NCBI GenBank assembly: GCA_008125075.1
Contig: VLTH01000002.1
Location: forward strand, 547,105-611,104
Reading direction: 5' to 3'
Length of the DNA stretch: 64,000 nucleotides
Source of the DNA: Acetivibrio alkalicellulosi
GTDB taxonomy: Bacteria; Bacillota; Clostridia; Acetivibrionales; Acetivibrionaceae
Shown here piece by piece: positions 1 through 9,444 of the stretch. Each line of letters begins with the position of its first letter. The stretch's first letter is position 1. The translations under genes and the position numbers were made by a program. Below the pieces are notes generated by a model. It made no database searches and was not told the DNA's origin. It was given only the letters and a program-made list of their open reading frames with translations.

Positions 1-672
1 AATAGAAATCAGTATCCATCCTGCTGTTGAAAAAACAGCACCTGGTATTATGTCTCTACAATGTTGTGAATTATTAGGGGTAAAACGGTATAAAAGGATA
101 AATACCAGCAACATGAATAAAATAGGAATTATATACCTTGCAATGGTCCATACCGAAATAAAAAGGTACGAAAATCCCATAAATTGAAACAGGTTTTTTC
201 CAATAAGCTCTCCAAGGACTAAAAGTATAAAAGAAAACAAAATTCCAATTGCAAGAGCAATTGTAGCAATTATAGAAATTCCTCTCACCACCCAAAAAGG
301 CCTTGATTCGTCTATGTTATATGCCTTGTTTATTCCTCTTATGACAGCGTTCATTCCATTAGATGAGGTCCATATAGCTGCTATCATGCCTATAGATAGC
401 AGAGTTCCACTTCTAGATGCAAGTATTTGATTTATAGTATCTAAAATTATTCCATAAGAAGTTGCAGGCAGTATTGTTGAAATATCTCTAATAACTCTTT
501 CGCTTGTAATTGGAGTATAGCTCAAAAGAGTTATTAAAAAAATTAAAAAAGGGAAGAAAGAAAGTATAAGATAATATGTAAGTTGAGCTGCAAGAGCAGG
601 AACATCATCATCCTTAAATTTTAAATAAATACGACGAATAATTTTGAAAAGTGGGGTATCCTTTTTAAGCAC
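1..672 (-). CDS. YihY/BrkB-family inner membrane protein (partial, C-terminus outside window)
   Basis: I translated the minus strand from a GTG at 672 with an AAGGAGA ribosome site about 10 bases upstream. The frame stays open to base 1, giving about 224 residues. After a short basic N-terminus comes LAAQLTYY, then alternating hydrophobic helices and the segment WTSSNGMNAVIRGINKAYN, which is characteristic of the YihY/UPF0761 (formerly RNase BN) family. Family members are six-helix membrane proteins of unclear function, and the RNase BN name is a historical misassignment. The last part of the gene lies left of the window, so its downstream neighbour is unknown. Confidence 0.85.
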   Translation of the reverse strand, partial: MLKKDTPLFKIIRRIYLKFKDDDVPALAAQLTYYLILSFFPFLIFLITLLSYTPITSERVIRDISTILPATSYGIILDTINQILASRSGTLLSIGMIAAIWTSSNGMNAVIRGINKAYNIDESRPFWVVRGISIIATIALAIGILFSFILLVLGELIGKNLFQFMGFSYLFISVWTIARYIIPILFMLLVFILLYRFTPNNSQHCRDIIPGAVFSTAGWILISI

Positions 673-690
673 TTTTATTTAATCTCCTTT

Positions 691-912
691 ATATACTATT
701 CTTCTCTAAAAGTTTGCTTTTTTAGCAAACTTTTTAGAAGATATAGTTCATCTGTTTGTCGCAGCGGAACTTACTACTTTGATTGCAGCTTCCGCTGGGA
801 TATACTATTCTTCTCAAAAAGTTTGCTTTTTTAGCAAACTTTTAGAAGATATAGTTCCTCTGTTTATCGCAGCGGAACTTACTACTTTGATTGCAGCTTC
901 CGCTGGGATATG
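691..912. repeat. Tandem pair of ~110-bp twin-hairpin intergenic repeats (copies 1 and 2)
   Basis: Two nearly identical units lie head to tail at about 691-799 and 800-912, between the start of the YihY gene and the galU leader. Each unit has a first hairpin (ACTATTCTTCT..AAAGTTTGC, loop TTTTTTA, GCAAACTTT..AGAAGATATAGT) and a second hairpin (GCAGCGGAA, about 20-base loop, TTCCGCTG). The same unit occurs as a second tandem pair at 9153-9374, with degenerate fragments at 22648 and 24939. No ORF is carried, so it is a non-autonomous element or a structured RNA. Confidence 0.85.
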
Positions 913-1179
913 ATTTATATACTCATATATTATACCTTTAAATAAAGGATTTTAAAATAAATACTTGTTAAGTGATAAATGATGCATGTAAAGAAAGATA
1001 TACCATAAACCGAAGCCTGTGGAATAATAGGTATAATTAAATAATACACACCCCAATTTCACCTAGTCATTGAAAAGATCATTATATATGATAAAATATA
1101 AATATGCAGTGGAAAGTAAAAAAATATACATGTAAAAAAATACTACAAATTTTAATCCATGAAAAGAGGTGTATTAAGT

Positions 1180-2046
1180 TTGAAAGTCAGAAAAGCAATA
1201 ATACCTGCAGCAGGTTTAGGAACCAGATTTTTACCTGCTACAAAAGCACAGCCTAAGGAAATGCTGCCTATTGTTGATAAACCTACTATTCAGTATATTG
1301 TTGAAGAGGCAATTAAGTCGGGTATTGAGGACATTATAATTATTTCTGGGAGAAGTAAAAGAGCAATAGAAGATCATTTTGATAAATCTTATGAATTAGA
1401 ACAGGAGTTAGAAAAGAAAGGAAATTTAGAGCTTCTTAATGAGGTAAAAGATATTTCAAATCTTGCTGATATTCACTATATTAGACAAAAGGAAGCTAGA
1501 GGTTTGGGACATGCTATTTATTGTGCAAAGTCATTTATTGGTGATGAGCCTTTTGCTGTTTTGCTTGGTGATGATATTGTAGATTCTGAAGTCCCCTGCT
1601 TAAAGCAAATGATAGATATTTATAATGAGTACAAGACAACTGTTTTAGGGGTTCAATCAGTTCCTGAAGAAGATGTATCAAAGTATGGAATTGTTAGTTG
1701 CAGGCAGGTGGATAATAGAGTGTACAAAGTAAAAGATTTGGTTGAAAAACCTGAAAAGTCTGAGGCTCCATCTAATATAGCTATACTTGGTAGGTATATA
1801 ATTACTTCTCAAATATTTGAGCATTTAGAAAATGTAAAACCAGGCAAAGGTGGAGAGATTCAATTGACAGATGCCCTAAAGAGCTTAATAGGACAAGAAG
1901 CTATGTATGCCTATGACTTTGTTGGTAAAAGATATGATGTTGGAAATAGAATAGGATTCTTGCAAGCTACAGTTGAATTTGCACTTAAAAGAGACGATTT
2001 AAAAGAGGAGTTTTGCAATTATTTAAAGACAGTTGTACAGCAATAA
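1180..2046 (+). CDS. galU: UTP--glucose-1-phosphate uridylyltransferase
   Basis: Makes UDP-glucose from UTP and glucose-1-phosphate in the cytoplasm, for cell-surface glycans. The N-terminus [20 protein letters not shown] is the nucleotidyltransferase signature, with the GxGTRF loop and the following K for phosphate binding. LLGDDIV around residue 125 supplies the metal/nucleotide acidic residues, and VEKPEK and GRYI follow as in GalU/GtaB. An upstream in-frame ATG at 1159 exists, but TTG at 1180 is preferred: AGAGGTG lies about 8 bases before it and the product then begins exactly like known GalU proteins (288 residues). The gene stands alone and ends in a clear terminator. Confidence 0.95.
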   Translation: MKVRKAIIPAAGLGTRFLPATKAQPKEMLPIVDKPTIQYIVEEAIKSGIEDIIIISGRSKRAIEDHFDKSYELEQELEKKGNLELLNEVKDISNLADIHYIRQKEARGLGHAIYCAKSFIGDEPFAVLLGDDIVDSEVPCLKQMIDIYNEYKTTVLGVQSVPEEDVSKYGIVSCRQVDNRVYKVKDLVEKPEKSEAPSNIAILGRYIITSQIFEHLENVKPGKGGEIQLTDALKSLIGQEAMYAYDFVGKRYDVGNRIGFLQATVEFALKRDDLKEEFCNYLKTVVQQ

Positions 2047-2054
2047 GTTATAAA

Positions 2055-2091
2055 ATAAAAGAGAAGGGGCATCTAGACCCTTCTCTTTTAA
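2055..2091 (+). terminator. Rho-independent terminator after galU
   Basis: The stem AAAAGAGAAGGG / CCCTTCTCTTTT with loop GCATCTAGA starts 9 bases after the galU stop and has a T-rich 3' arm. Confidence 0.85.
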
Positions 2092-2122
2092 GTCTTGTGA
2101 TTAGTTCTAAGACTCCTAATTA

Positions 2123-2151
2123 AAAGAGCCGGGGCTTGATGCCCCGGTTTT
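2123..2151. terminator. Bidirectional terminator between galU and the convergent glycosidase gene
   Basis: The perfect stem CCGGGGC / GCCCCGG, loop TTGAT, has TTTTCT on the plus side and CTCTTTTAATT on the minus side. It lies directly after the stop codon of the minus-strand gene, so it probably serves that gene mainly. Confidence 0.8.
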
Positions 2152-4941
2152 CTATATTAGAGGTTTTACTTGATATGTTACATCATTATCCTTTATTGTA
2201 ATTTCAAAATAAACAACTGTATCAGCGTTATCGGGAGTTAGTTTACTTACATTAAGTCCCGCAGATGCAATATATTTTATTCCGTTTTCCATAACTACAC
2301 TATTATCCTTGCCATTAGAAAATACCCAGATGTTTTTGCCATTATCTACATGCTCAGATAGTACTGTTTTAAACAATTCTAATTCTAATTTATCACTGAA
2401 AGAATCTATTGAGTTTTCCATAAATATAAATACATTATTACCTGAAAAAGAATTAAGCTGTTTCAAAAACCACTGCCATTGTCCAGTCGAGCTTGTTCTG
2501 ATACTGTTTTTAGATGTATCTAATTGAATAAATCTACAACCATTTTCGTCATAAGATTTATATGAATTATACTTAGATATAAATTTAGTATCAATTGAAT
2601 GGGTGTCAGATGTTGTCCTATGTGATAGATTATTTAAAAGAAGTCTTTCAAGAAGATTATTAGCTTTGTTTCTACTGCCAAATACTAAAAATCTTTTTGC
2701 CAAGTCATCTTCTGTTAATTCCACTTGTCTGTTGGCCTCATAAGCAGGAACTGTGTCCTTTGGAATTTTATTAGCGTCAATAATAGGATAGCTTGCTGTA
2801 GTAATACTTAGATCATCTAAATAAAGGCTTCCTGAGACAGTTACAGGATTAACTTGAACTAAATATATTCTTGTCAATTTTGCAGGTGAAGATATATTGC
2901 TAAGAGAAGCTTCAACGTGATTCCATCCATACCAATCTAGACTTCTGGAAAAATCAATAAAGTGTTTGTTGCCATTTTCATCTACTACTTCACCTCTTAA
3001 CCAATTAGGGTTTTCATGGGAATTATAAGCCCAAAAGCTAATTTTTGTAGTGTTTTTTTCAAGATTTATTCCCTCATCTGGAAATACAAGATATGCCGCT
3101 CTTGTTCCATCGGTAGTATTAAAATCGTAACTTAATTTACCAGAACGATTTCCACTTCTTTTTATTTCGTCAGTAATTTTGTAACTTCCAGGTATGGTTG
3201 TAGGTGAAGATAAGAAAGAACCATTTAATTCTTCAAAACTATCTATTAATTGAACAGTTTCTTTAGCTACCGAAATTGTACAGTGAGCTTTTGTGTTGCC
3301 AATTGAAGCAGTAATATAACCTGTTCCAGATTGTTTTGCTGTGAAGGTGTTTATTTCAAGTTCTCCAATGGCACCAGAAAGAGACCAATTAATATCACGT
3401 GAACTTATGCGAGCAAAATAACCGTTATTATCTTTGCCTCTTGCAGAAATACTTCTTACCTGATCAACACTCATGTTAATTGACTTATCACTAAGTATAA
3501 TCTGCTGAGGAGCAGAGAGAACTTTTACATTTATAGAAGACCTTACATTTCCTACAGTTGCTGTAATTACAGCATTCCCAGCAGATTTAGGATAAAATAC
3601 GTTGCCTATAAAACTTCCTTCCACGCCAGAAACACTCCATTGGACTTGACTTTGATTAACTGTTAAAGGATTCATAAATGCATCATACCCACTGACTGTA
3701 AACTCTCTAGATGTATTTACAAAAACATTTTTATCTATAGTATTTATAATAAGACCCTCCAATGGATAAGGAGGAAACATAGAAAACAGACCAACAGCAT
3801 TAGATACATTTCTTGGAGATCCACCTGAAGGTGAATTAACAATTTGTATAGTTTCTGTTCCAGGGGTTCTTGCAACCATGGTAGTAGAACCGCCACCGTC
3901 TAAATTTATAGCATTGTAAGCACCTAGCCTTAGCATTAGAGACGCTGATTCCGTTTGGGTCATTCCAAGACTTCCCTCTTGCCTGCCGTCAACTGTTACA
4001 AGTAATAATTGCTTGCCATCATGAGATGATCCTATTAATGTTCTAGGATGACGACCGTTGATGTTGAAAGAGAAAGATGAAGGTATGGCACCATTTTTTA
4101 CTAAAATAGCGCTTCCTGTTACAGCCATATGAAGATCTTCCCATTCAGGATTGGTTTTAATGGAGAAGTTTACAAAATCCCCTACTCTAAAATTGTTTGT
4201 GATAAAACTTCCACGGTCTCCTCTAGTAATTACAACATATCCGTTTTCGGGTATTTCTACTGAATGAAGCTGATTTCTTATATCAGTTACTATTCCATGT
4301 TCAACTACCATTTCAACAATATCAGGATAATCCTCAGAAACTCCAAGGGAAGATGTTCCCATTCGTCTGTTCCATATGCTTATGTCATTATAATCTTTAC
4401 TACTGGGCTTATTGTATTGTGTTACAACAGAAGATTTTCCGTTAGGTGCAATAAGCTCCATGTCTGTTTTCCAAAAATTATACAACACATTATTAGAAGT
4501 ATCTAACGCAAATGTAGCCATGGAGTTATTATATCTATTGTATTCATGGTCCGCAGATATCAGTTGGCCTGACGCTACTACTGGTCCATCAGAATAACCT
4601 TTCCCTGCCTGGCTCATCCAACTAAAAAAACCTCCGTTTATTGCTGCCACTGCACCATGGGATTCGGCTAATAATTTTGTATTTGTTAGGTTATTTAGTG
4701 AATCTTTATTAGAGATTGTGTCAACTTTAACATTTATATTACTAAGGTCAACTCTCAAAACATTAATTTTCTGCCAGCCCTCATTAGTAAATTGGGTAAT
4801 TCTTTCTAAAGTTACCCCTGATGTTATAGTTTCTATAGTAGATGTTTCATAAATAGTATTTGCATTAGTGCCAGAAAATGAAAAAATCAATATAATTGCT
4901 AACACCAATAAAATGGATATTTTTTTTCCTATGTACCTCAT
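2152..4941 (-). CDS. Secreted phosphodiester glycosidase (NAGPA domain) with Ig-like, jelly-roll and phosphoesterase-like domains
   Basis: A 929-residue exported protein. Residues 1-28 form a signal peptide. Residues ~60-385 match the NAGPA family (phosphodiester N-acetylglucosaminidase-like): INGGFF, HPRTLIG, LLLVTVDGRQ, GMTQTE, the core NLDGGGSTTM, then SGGSPRNVSNAV. Two bacterial Ig-like (Big) repeats follow at ~390-480 and ~480-560, and a carbohydrate-binding-like jelly roll at ~570-715. The last ~170 residues resemble a calcineurin-type phosphoesterase tail (GQWQWFLKQL) but lack clear GNHD-type metal motifs. A good AAGGAGG precedes the ATG. A role in trimming phosphodiester-linked sugars of the wall or of exopolymers is inference. 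It is transcribed alone. Confidence 0.85.
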   Translation of the reverse strand: MRYIGKKISILLVLAIILIFSFSGTNANTIYETSTIETITSGVTLERITQFTNEGWQKINVLRVDLSNINVKVDTISNKDSLNNLTNTKLLAESHGAVAAINGGFFSWMSQAGKGYSDGPVVASGQLISADHEYNRYNNSMATFALDTSNNVLYNFWKTDMELIAPNGKSSVVTQYNKPSSKDYNDISIWNRRMGTSSLGVSEDYPDIVEMVVEHGIVTDIRNQLHSVEIPENGYVVITRGDRGSFITNNFRVGDFVNFSIKTNPEWEDLHMAVTGSAILVKNGAIPSSFSFNINGRHPRTLIGSSHDGKQLLLVTVDGRQEGSLGMTQTESASLMLRLGAYNAINLDGGGSTTMVARTPGTETIQIVNSPSGGSPRNVSNAVGLFSMFPPYPLEGLIINTIDKNVFVNTSREFTVSGYDAFMNPLTVNQSQVQWSVSGVEGSFIGNVFYPKSAGNAVITATVGNVRSSINVKVLSAPQQIILSDKSINMSVDQVRSISARGKDNNGYFARISSRDINWSLSGAIGELEINTFTAKQSGTGYITASIGNTKAHCTISVAKETVQLIDSFEELNGSFLSSPTTIPGSYKITDEIKRSGNRSGKLSYDFNTTDGTRAAYLVFPDEGINLEKNTTKISFWAYNSHENPNWLRGEVVDENGNKHFIDFSRSLDWYGWNHVEASLSNISSPAKLTRIYLVQVNPVTVSGSLYLDDLSITTASYPIIDANKIPKDTVPAYEANRQVELTEDDLAKRFLVFGSRNKANNLLERLLLNNLSHRTTSDTHSIDTKFISKYNSYKSYDENGCRFIQLDTSKNSIRTSSTGQWQWFLKQLNSFSGNNVFIFMENSIDSFSDKLELELFKTVLSEHVDNGKNIWVFSNGKDNSVVMENGIKYIASAGLNVSKLTPDNADTVVYFEITIKDNDVTYQVKPLI

Positions 4942-5241
4942 GATTTCCTCCTTGTTTTAATTTTTTCAACAGTCCTTAGGTTCCTACAATCTTCAAAAAT
5001 AATTATAAAATATATAGTATGTAGTAGCAAGTTAACATTGTGTTACAAGATTGTAGGGCGATATAACATAGTAATATTATGGACAATTTTTTGATACTAA
5101 ACATATTTTATTTAATTGCGAAAATCGACGAATAAAGCAGAAATAAATAGGATTAGAGATGTAGTTTGGCTAATTTGAATAAAAATAAGATTGTATTTTT
5201 TTTTGCCCTGTAGTACAATTTTTTTTGTCGCTAAAAATAAT
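4942..5241. other. Intergenic region between the glycosidase gene and the tRNAs
   Basis: Holds the ribosome site of the minus-strand glycosidase near 4949 and, by position, promoters for that gene and for the tRNA pair. The DNA is AT-rich with no ORF. I see no hairpin or repeat of note. Confidence 0.5.
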
Positions 5242-5317
5242 CGGGGTGTAGCGCAGTTGGTAGCGCACGTGGTTTGGGACCATGGGGCCGGGGGTTCAAG
5301 TCCTCTCACCCCGACCA
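5242..5317 (+). tRNA. tRNA-Pro (anticodon TGG)
   Basis: A 76-base cloverleaf. The acceptor stem is CGGGGTG / CACCCCG, the D-arm is GCGCAGTTGGTAGCGC, the anticodon loop is TTTGGGA reading TGG, the T-loop is GGTTCAAGTCC, and CCA is encoded at 5315-5317. It lies 25 bases before tRNA-Thr and is probably co-transcribed with it. Confidence 0.95.
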
Positions 5318-5342
5318 TTTTAGTTAAGGCATATGTTTATAT

Positions 5343-5418
5343 GCTGGTGTAGCTCAGTTGGTAGAGCAGCTGACTTGTAATCAGCAGGTCGGGGGTTCAA
5401 ATCCGTCCACCAGCTCCA
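5343..5418 (+). tRNA. tRNA-Thr (anticodon TGT)
   Basis: A 76-base cloverleaf. The acceptor stem is GCTGGTG / CACCAGC, the D-arm is GCTCAGTTGGTAGAGC, the anticodon stem-loop CTGACTTGTAATCAG reads TGT, the T-loop is GGTTCAAATCC, and CCA is encoded at 5416-5418. A terminator follows. Confidence 0.96.
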
Positions 5419-5426
5419 GATATCAA

Positions 5427-5463
5427 GGCTTTGCAATTATTAAATAATTGCAAGGTTTTTTTA
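5427..5463 (+). terminator. Terminator of the tRNA-Pro/tRNA-Thr unit
   Basis: The stem CTTTGCAATTAT / ATAATTGCAAGG with loop TAA is followed directly by a run of seven T. Confidence 0.9.
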
Positions 5464-5639
5464 TATCCATTAAAAGATAGGTTGTAATCGAATATTTTTA
5501 TTAAGTTATGTTTAAAATTTATGAATAATGGAAACTATTTTTAAGAGAAGACAAAGTGTAAATGTTGTATATCTCTGGGTATGTGCATATTTATAAAGCA
5601 AACAAATTGCACCCGCATTAATAAAAAGCTTCTAAGGAT

Positions 5640-5710
5640 TAAATATTACTTCCACTTTTCACGGATCTTAATTAGCATCAAATAAGGCCTGAAGTGAAAT
5701 AATAGTTATA
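5640..5710. repeat. Copy of the ACTTCCACTTTTCAC palindromic intergenic element
   Basis: It reads TTACTTCCACTTTTCAC, then ATCAAATAAGGCCT in the middle, then GAAGTGAAATAATAG, so the arms are imperfect inverted repeats. Related copies lie near 20360, 22860, 24001 and 27555, with half copies near 12258 and 61158. The rest of the 5464-5822 gap is AT-rich and shows nothing else. Confidence 0.65.
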
Positions 5711-5822
5711 TTTTTGGAAATAAAAGATATTAGATTTATGACCACTAGGAATGTGAAAAAATAAAATTAAAAAGAGGATTTTTTATTTTATTCACGAATT
5801 ATATTATATAGAGGTGGGTAAA

Positions 5823-6491
5823 ATGATAATTAATACTGGTACAACCTTTGCTTATAAGTGTTCTTCATGTGGAACATTCCAGTTTAATAACATCTCTCTT
5901 TTTGATTTAGCAATAAAAAAAGAGATACATTTTTATTGTCGTTGCAAGGGATCGTCACTGGTAATTAACAGAGAGAACCCTGCCAGCTATAGGATTACTA
6001 TACCCTGTATTGGATGTGGGCTAAGTCATAGTTATTTGCTAAGTGCAAAAGAATTTATAGCCCAGGAAATTAGAGTTTATAATTGTCCAAAGACTGGGAT
6101 GCAGCAATGCTTTATGGGGAGTGACCAAGCAGTCAGAAGAAGAATAGATAATTTAGAGAAAGAATTTGATGACCTTATAACTATGTTTGGTTATGATAAT
6201 TATTTTAGTAATACACAGGTCATGTTTGACTCATTAAATATTATTCATGACATAGCTGAGAGGGGAAATTTATTTTGTGAATGTGGTAATAACGATATAG
6301 AATTATTACTGCTTTCTGATAAAATATATTTGAGGTGTAATAAGTGTCCAGGAAATAAAGTAATATATGCGTCGTCAAATGAACATCTAAAAGATAATTC
6401 ATTGAAAAAGCAAATTTTACTTTTAGATGAAGAGCATTCTTCTGATATAAAAGTAACTGAACAACTTTTAATAAAGAGAGATGGTAAATAA
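5823..6491 (+). CDS. Multi-zinc-ribbon protein of unknown function
   Basis: I do not recognise a named family. The 222-residue soluble protein carries many Cys pairs: CSSC, CRC, CIGC, CPKTGMQQC, CEC and CNKC, spread over its length. This suggests three or more zinc ribbons or rubredoxin-like knuckles. There is a helical, acidic stretch at about 100-150 and no signal peptide or membrane segment. An in-frame GTG at 5814 is possible, but ATG at 5823 is preferred because AGAGGTGG sits ~6 bases before it. The gene lies upstream of rho, separated by 222 bases, and may be expressed separately. A role in nucleic-acid or protein binding is a guess. Confidence 0.7.
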   Translation: MIINTGTTFAYKCSSCGTFQFNNISLFDLAIKKEIHFYCRCKGSSLVINRENPASYRITIPCIGCGLSHSYLLSAKEFIAQEIRVYNCPKTGMQQCFMGSDQAVRRRIDNLEKEFDDLITMFGYDNYFSNTQVMFDSLNIIHDIAERGNLFCECGNNDIELLLLSDKIYLRCNKCPGNKVIYASSNEHLKDNSLKKQILLLDEEHSSDIKVTEQLLIKRDGK

Positions 6492-6713
6492 TTTTTTAGG
6501 AGAGAATTCTTTTGACCAATAAAACCCTTAAACTCTAAATATTATAATTGACAAATGTTATGTCTGCTGATATAATATCTATTGCTTATAGATACTCAAA
6601 GATTCTCCTCAAGTATTAACCTTTCTCAGAAAATAAAGGTTTTGCTTACTTTATCTAATTAAATGAACTCCCAATAAATTTATATATACTATGTTCAAGT
6701 AAGGTGGTGTGAT

Positions 6714-8624
6714 ATGGAGGGTATTAATCTAAAAGATAAGACGCTTGAAGACTTGCGATACATTGCAAAAATGATGGGGTTAAAAAACATTACCCGATTA
6801 AGAAAGAGTGAACTTATCGATAAAATTTATGAATCACGTGGTGCAGAAGGTATTGCCGGGTTTAGTGAAAATCAAGAGGATTCGGAGACTGCAGCTAAGA
6901 TTTTAGATAATAATGATAGTAGTAAAGAAGAAAAAACCATAGAAGAAAGCGATAAACCTACTGAGCCTAAAGTTGATGAAGAACTTCCTAAAACAGATGA
7001 AGTTCCTGTGCTTAGAAAGTCAAAAAGGGGAAGACCTAAGACTGTAAAAGTTTCTGAAGAGACTTCCAAATTAAAAGAAGAAAAAGAAGTTAAGGAAGAA
7101 TCAAAAGAAGAAAAAGTAGTTGAAAAAGCACAGGAGAACAAAGTTGAAGAGGTTACTGTAAACAAAAAATCTCACGAGGAGACTTTAAAAAAACAGACAC
7201 CAGAGAATACTATTCAAAAGGAATCACAAGAAAAAGAAAGTTCAGCTAAAAGAGAAGAAATTACTCAAAGTCAGTCAAATAAGGATAAACAACAGGTTAA
7301 TGTAAAAGATTCAGTTCAGGAGAAATTTCAGAATAGTACTGGTGAACCAAAACGCTATGTAGAAAAGATAGGACAGAATTTACAGCCTAAATACGAAGAA
7401 AAAAAGCCAGAGTTCAAAAAAGAACCAGGTAATGAAAAAAGACATACAGAATATAAAAGAGATGGTGAAGGTTTTACTCAATCTAATGGATTTGAAAAGA
7501 TTGAAAGTGATGATCCAGTAGAGGGAGTGCTGGAAGTATTACCTGATGGTTATGGTTTTTTAAGGAGTGACAACTACTTATCAGGTCCAAGAGATGTTTA
7601 CGTTTCGCCATCACAAATTAGAAGATTCAACTTAAAAACAGGAGATAAAATAAAAGGAAAAGGTAGAATACCAAAAGAAGGAGAAAAGTTCCAAGCATTA
7701 TTGTATGTTCAAACTGTTAATGGAGATCCTCCAGAGGCAGCCACAAAGAGAACACCTTTTGAGTATTTAACGCCTATATATCCAGATCAAAGAATTACAC
7801 TTGAAACATCTCCTAGGGAACTGTCTACAAGATTAATTGATCTAATAGCACCAATAGGCAAAGGGCAGCGTGGTATGATTGTTTCACCTCCAAAAGCAGG
7901 TAAGACAATATTGTTAAAGAAAGTTGCAAATTCTATTACAAACAATTACCCTGAAATTGACCTTATTGTATTACTTATTGATGAAAGACCTGAGGAAGTA
8001 ACAGATATGCAGCGTTCAATAAATGGAGAGGTAATTTATTCTACATTTGACGAAGTTCCAGAGCATCATATTAAGGTTGCAGAAATGGTTCTTGAAAGGG
8101 CTCAAAGACTTGTTGAACAAAAAAAGGATGTTGTAATACTATTAGATAGTATTACAAGGTTAGCAAGAGCGTATAACCTCACAATACCTCCAACTGGAAG
8201 AACTTTATCAGGAGGACTTGACCCGGGGGCACTTCACAAACCAAAAAGATTTTTTGGGGCTGCAAGAAATATTGAGCATGGGGGAAGCCTTACAATAATG
8301 GCTACTGCTCTTATTGAAACAGGAAGCAGAATGGACGATGTTATTTTTGAAGAATTTAAGGGAACAGGTAATATGGAACTTCACTTAGATAGAAAACTAT
8401 CAGAAAAGAGAATATTCCCTGCAATAGATATAAACAGATCTGGAACAAGACGCGAAGAATTGTTGCTTGATCAAAAAGAATTAGAAAGCATATGGGCTAT
8501 AAGAAAAGCTATGAGTAATATGGGGACGGCCGAAGTAACTGAGATGCTTACAAATAGATTAGTACAGACAAAAACAAATACTGAGTTTGTGGCAGGTATA
8601 AATGTGGCTTTTGTAGAAAAATAA
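6714..8624 (+). CDS. rho: Transcription termination factor Rho with long N-terminal insertion
   Basis: RNA-dependent ATPase/helicase that ends transcription. Residues 1-42 are the Rho N-terminal helix bundle ([15 protein letters not shown]). Residues ~43-260 are a long Lys/Glu/Ser-rich low-complexity insertion. Residues ~262-335 are the cold-shock RNA-binding domain ([22 protein letters not shown]), and the RecA-like motor follows with Walker A SPPKAGKT at 391-398, Walker [12 protein letters not shown]-loop/R-loop [20 protein letters not shown], and arginine finger region [16 protein letters not shown]. At 636 residues it is about 200 longer than E. coli Rho because of the insertion. The ATG follows TAAGGTGGTG. 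rpmE follows after 199 bases, a common clostridial pairing. Confidence 0.97.
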   Translation: MEGINLKDKTLEDLRYIAKMMGLKNITRLRKSELIDKIYESRGAEGIAGFSENQEDSETAAKILDNNDSSKEEKTIEESDKPTEPKVDEELPKTDEVPVLRKSKRGRPKTVKVSEETSKLKEEKEVKEESKEEKVVEKAQENKVEEVTVNKKSHEETLKKQTPENTIQKESQEKESSAKREEITQSQSNKDKQQVNVKDSVQEKFQNSTGEPKRYVEKIGQNLQPKYEEKKPEFKKEPGNEKRHTEYKRDGEGFTQSNGFEKIESDDPVEGVLEVLPDGYGFLRSDNYLSGPRDVYVSPSQIRRFNLKTGDKIKGKGRIPKEGEKFQALLYVQTVNGDPPEAATKRTPFEYLTPIYPDQRITLETSPRELSTRLIDLIAPIGKGQRGMIVSPPKAGKTILLKKVANSITNNYPEIDLIVLLIDERPEEVTDMQRSINGEVIYSTFDEVPEHHIKVAEMVLERAQRLVEQKKDVVILLDSITRLARAYNLTIPPTGRTLSGGLDPGALHKPKRFFGAARNIEHGGSLTIMATALIETGSRMDDVIFEEFKGTGNMELHLDRKLSEKRIFPAIDINRSGTRREELLLDQKELESIWAIRKAMSNMGTAEVTEMLTNRLVQTKTNTEFVAGINVAFVEK

Positions 8625-8823
8625 TTCTTGCATACACCATTTATTTATGATAAAATATTCTTTGCATTTTAACATTAGTTTAAGTATAATTTATTCTTAG
8701 ATTAATTTAGGTTGAATTATATTTTTGACTAAATGTATGTTTGCTTAAAAATAACTATTTAATGATATTTTTAAATATGCTTCGGAAAATATTTTTTATA
8801 AAGTTTGAAAGTAGGTGAAAAAG

Positions 8824-9030
8824 ATGAAAGAGGCTATACATCCAAATTACACACAAACAGTTATTACTTGTGCGTGTGGAGCAACTTATGAAACTGGTTC
8901 TACAAAGAAAGATGTACATGTTGAAATATGTTCAAGCTGTCATCCTTTCTATACAGGAAAGCAGAAACTGATAGATACTGGTGGTAGAGTTGATAAGTTT
9001 AACAAGAGATTTGGCATTAACAACAAATAG
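8824..9030 (+). CDS. rpmE: 50S ribosomal protein L31 (zinc-binding form)
   Basis: Large-subunit protein of 68 residues beginning [12 protein letters not shown]. The cysteines TCACGA and [11 protein letters not shown] mark the zinc-containing (C+) form, as opposed to the zinc-free paralogue induced under zinc starvation. The ATG at 8824 is chosen over the in-frame GTG at 8815, since GTAGGTG serves as its ribosome site and the start then matches other L31 proteins. A strong terminator follows. Confidence 0.96.
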   Translation: MKEAIHPNYTQTVITCACGATYETGSTKKDVHVEICSSCHPFYTGKQKLIDTGGRVDKFNKRFGINNK

Positions 9031-9052
9031 TAAATAAACTTATATTATTATA

Positions 9053-9088
9053 GAAAAGGATCAGGATAAAACCCCTGGTCCTTTTCTA
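9053..9088 (+). terminator. Terminator after rpmE
   Basis: The stem GAAAAGGATCAGG / CCTGGTCCTTTTC has one G-T wobble and is followed by TAATT. It starts 23 bases after the rpmE stop. Confidence 0.85.
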
Positions 9089-9152
9089 ATTGATGAGATT
9101 TATGATCATGAACCCATTTGATTTAATGTGAGTGCTATTGTAGCTAGTTTGC

Positions 9153-9374
9153 ATATACTATTCTTCTCAAAAAGTTTGATTTTTTAGCAAACTTTTTAGA
9201 AGATATAGTTCCTCTGTTTATCGCAGCGGAACTTACTACTTTGATTGCAGCTTCCGCTGCGATATACTATTCTTCTCAAAAAGTTTGATTTTTTAGCAAA
9301 CTTTTAGAAGATATAGTTCCTCTGTTTGTCGCAGCGGAACTTACTACTTTGATTGCAGCTTCCGCTGCGATATG
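9153..9374. repeat. Tandem pair of ~110-bp twin-hairpin intergenic repeats (copies 3 and 4)
   Basis: The units at ~9153-9261 and 9262-9374 are nearly identical to the pair at 691-912. Here the second hairpin is longer (ATCGCAGCGGAA / TTCCGCTGCGAT), because the closing bases are intact. They lie between the rpmE terminator and the MFS gene. Two independent tandem pairs in one window suggest the doublet is the mobile or functional form. Confidence 0.85.
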
Positions 9375-9444
9375 TAATAATAAAACAACAATTTGAAAAC
9401 AATAATAATAACTTTTTATAAATAGGAAGGAACTTAAAAACATT

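Noticed and set aside
5112-5318. 68-residue minus-strand ORF (starts MVGVRGLEPPAPWSQ)
   Set aside because: It reads through the tRNA-Pro gene on the opposite strand. The peptide is the well-known artefact of antisense tRNA.
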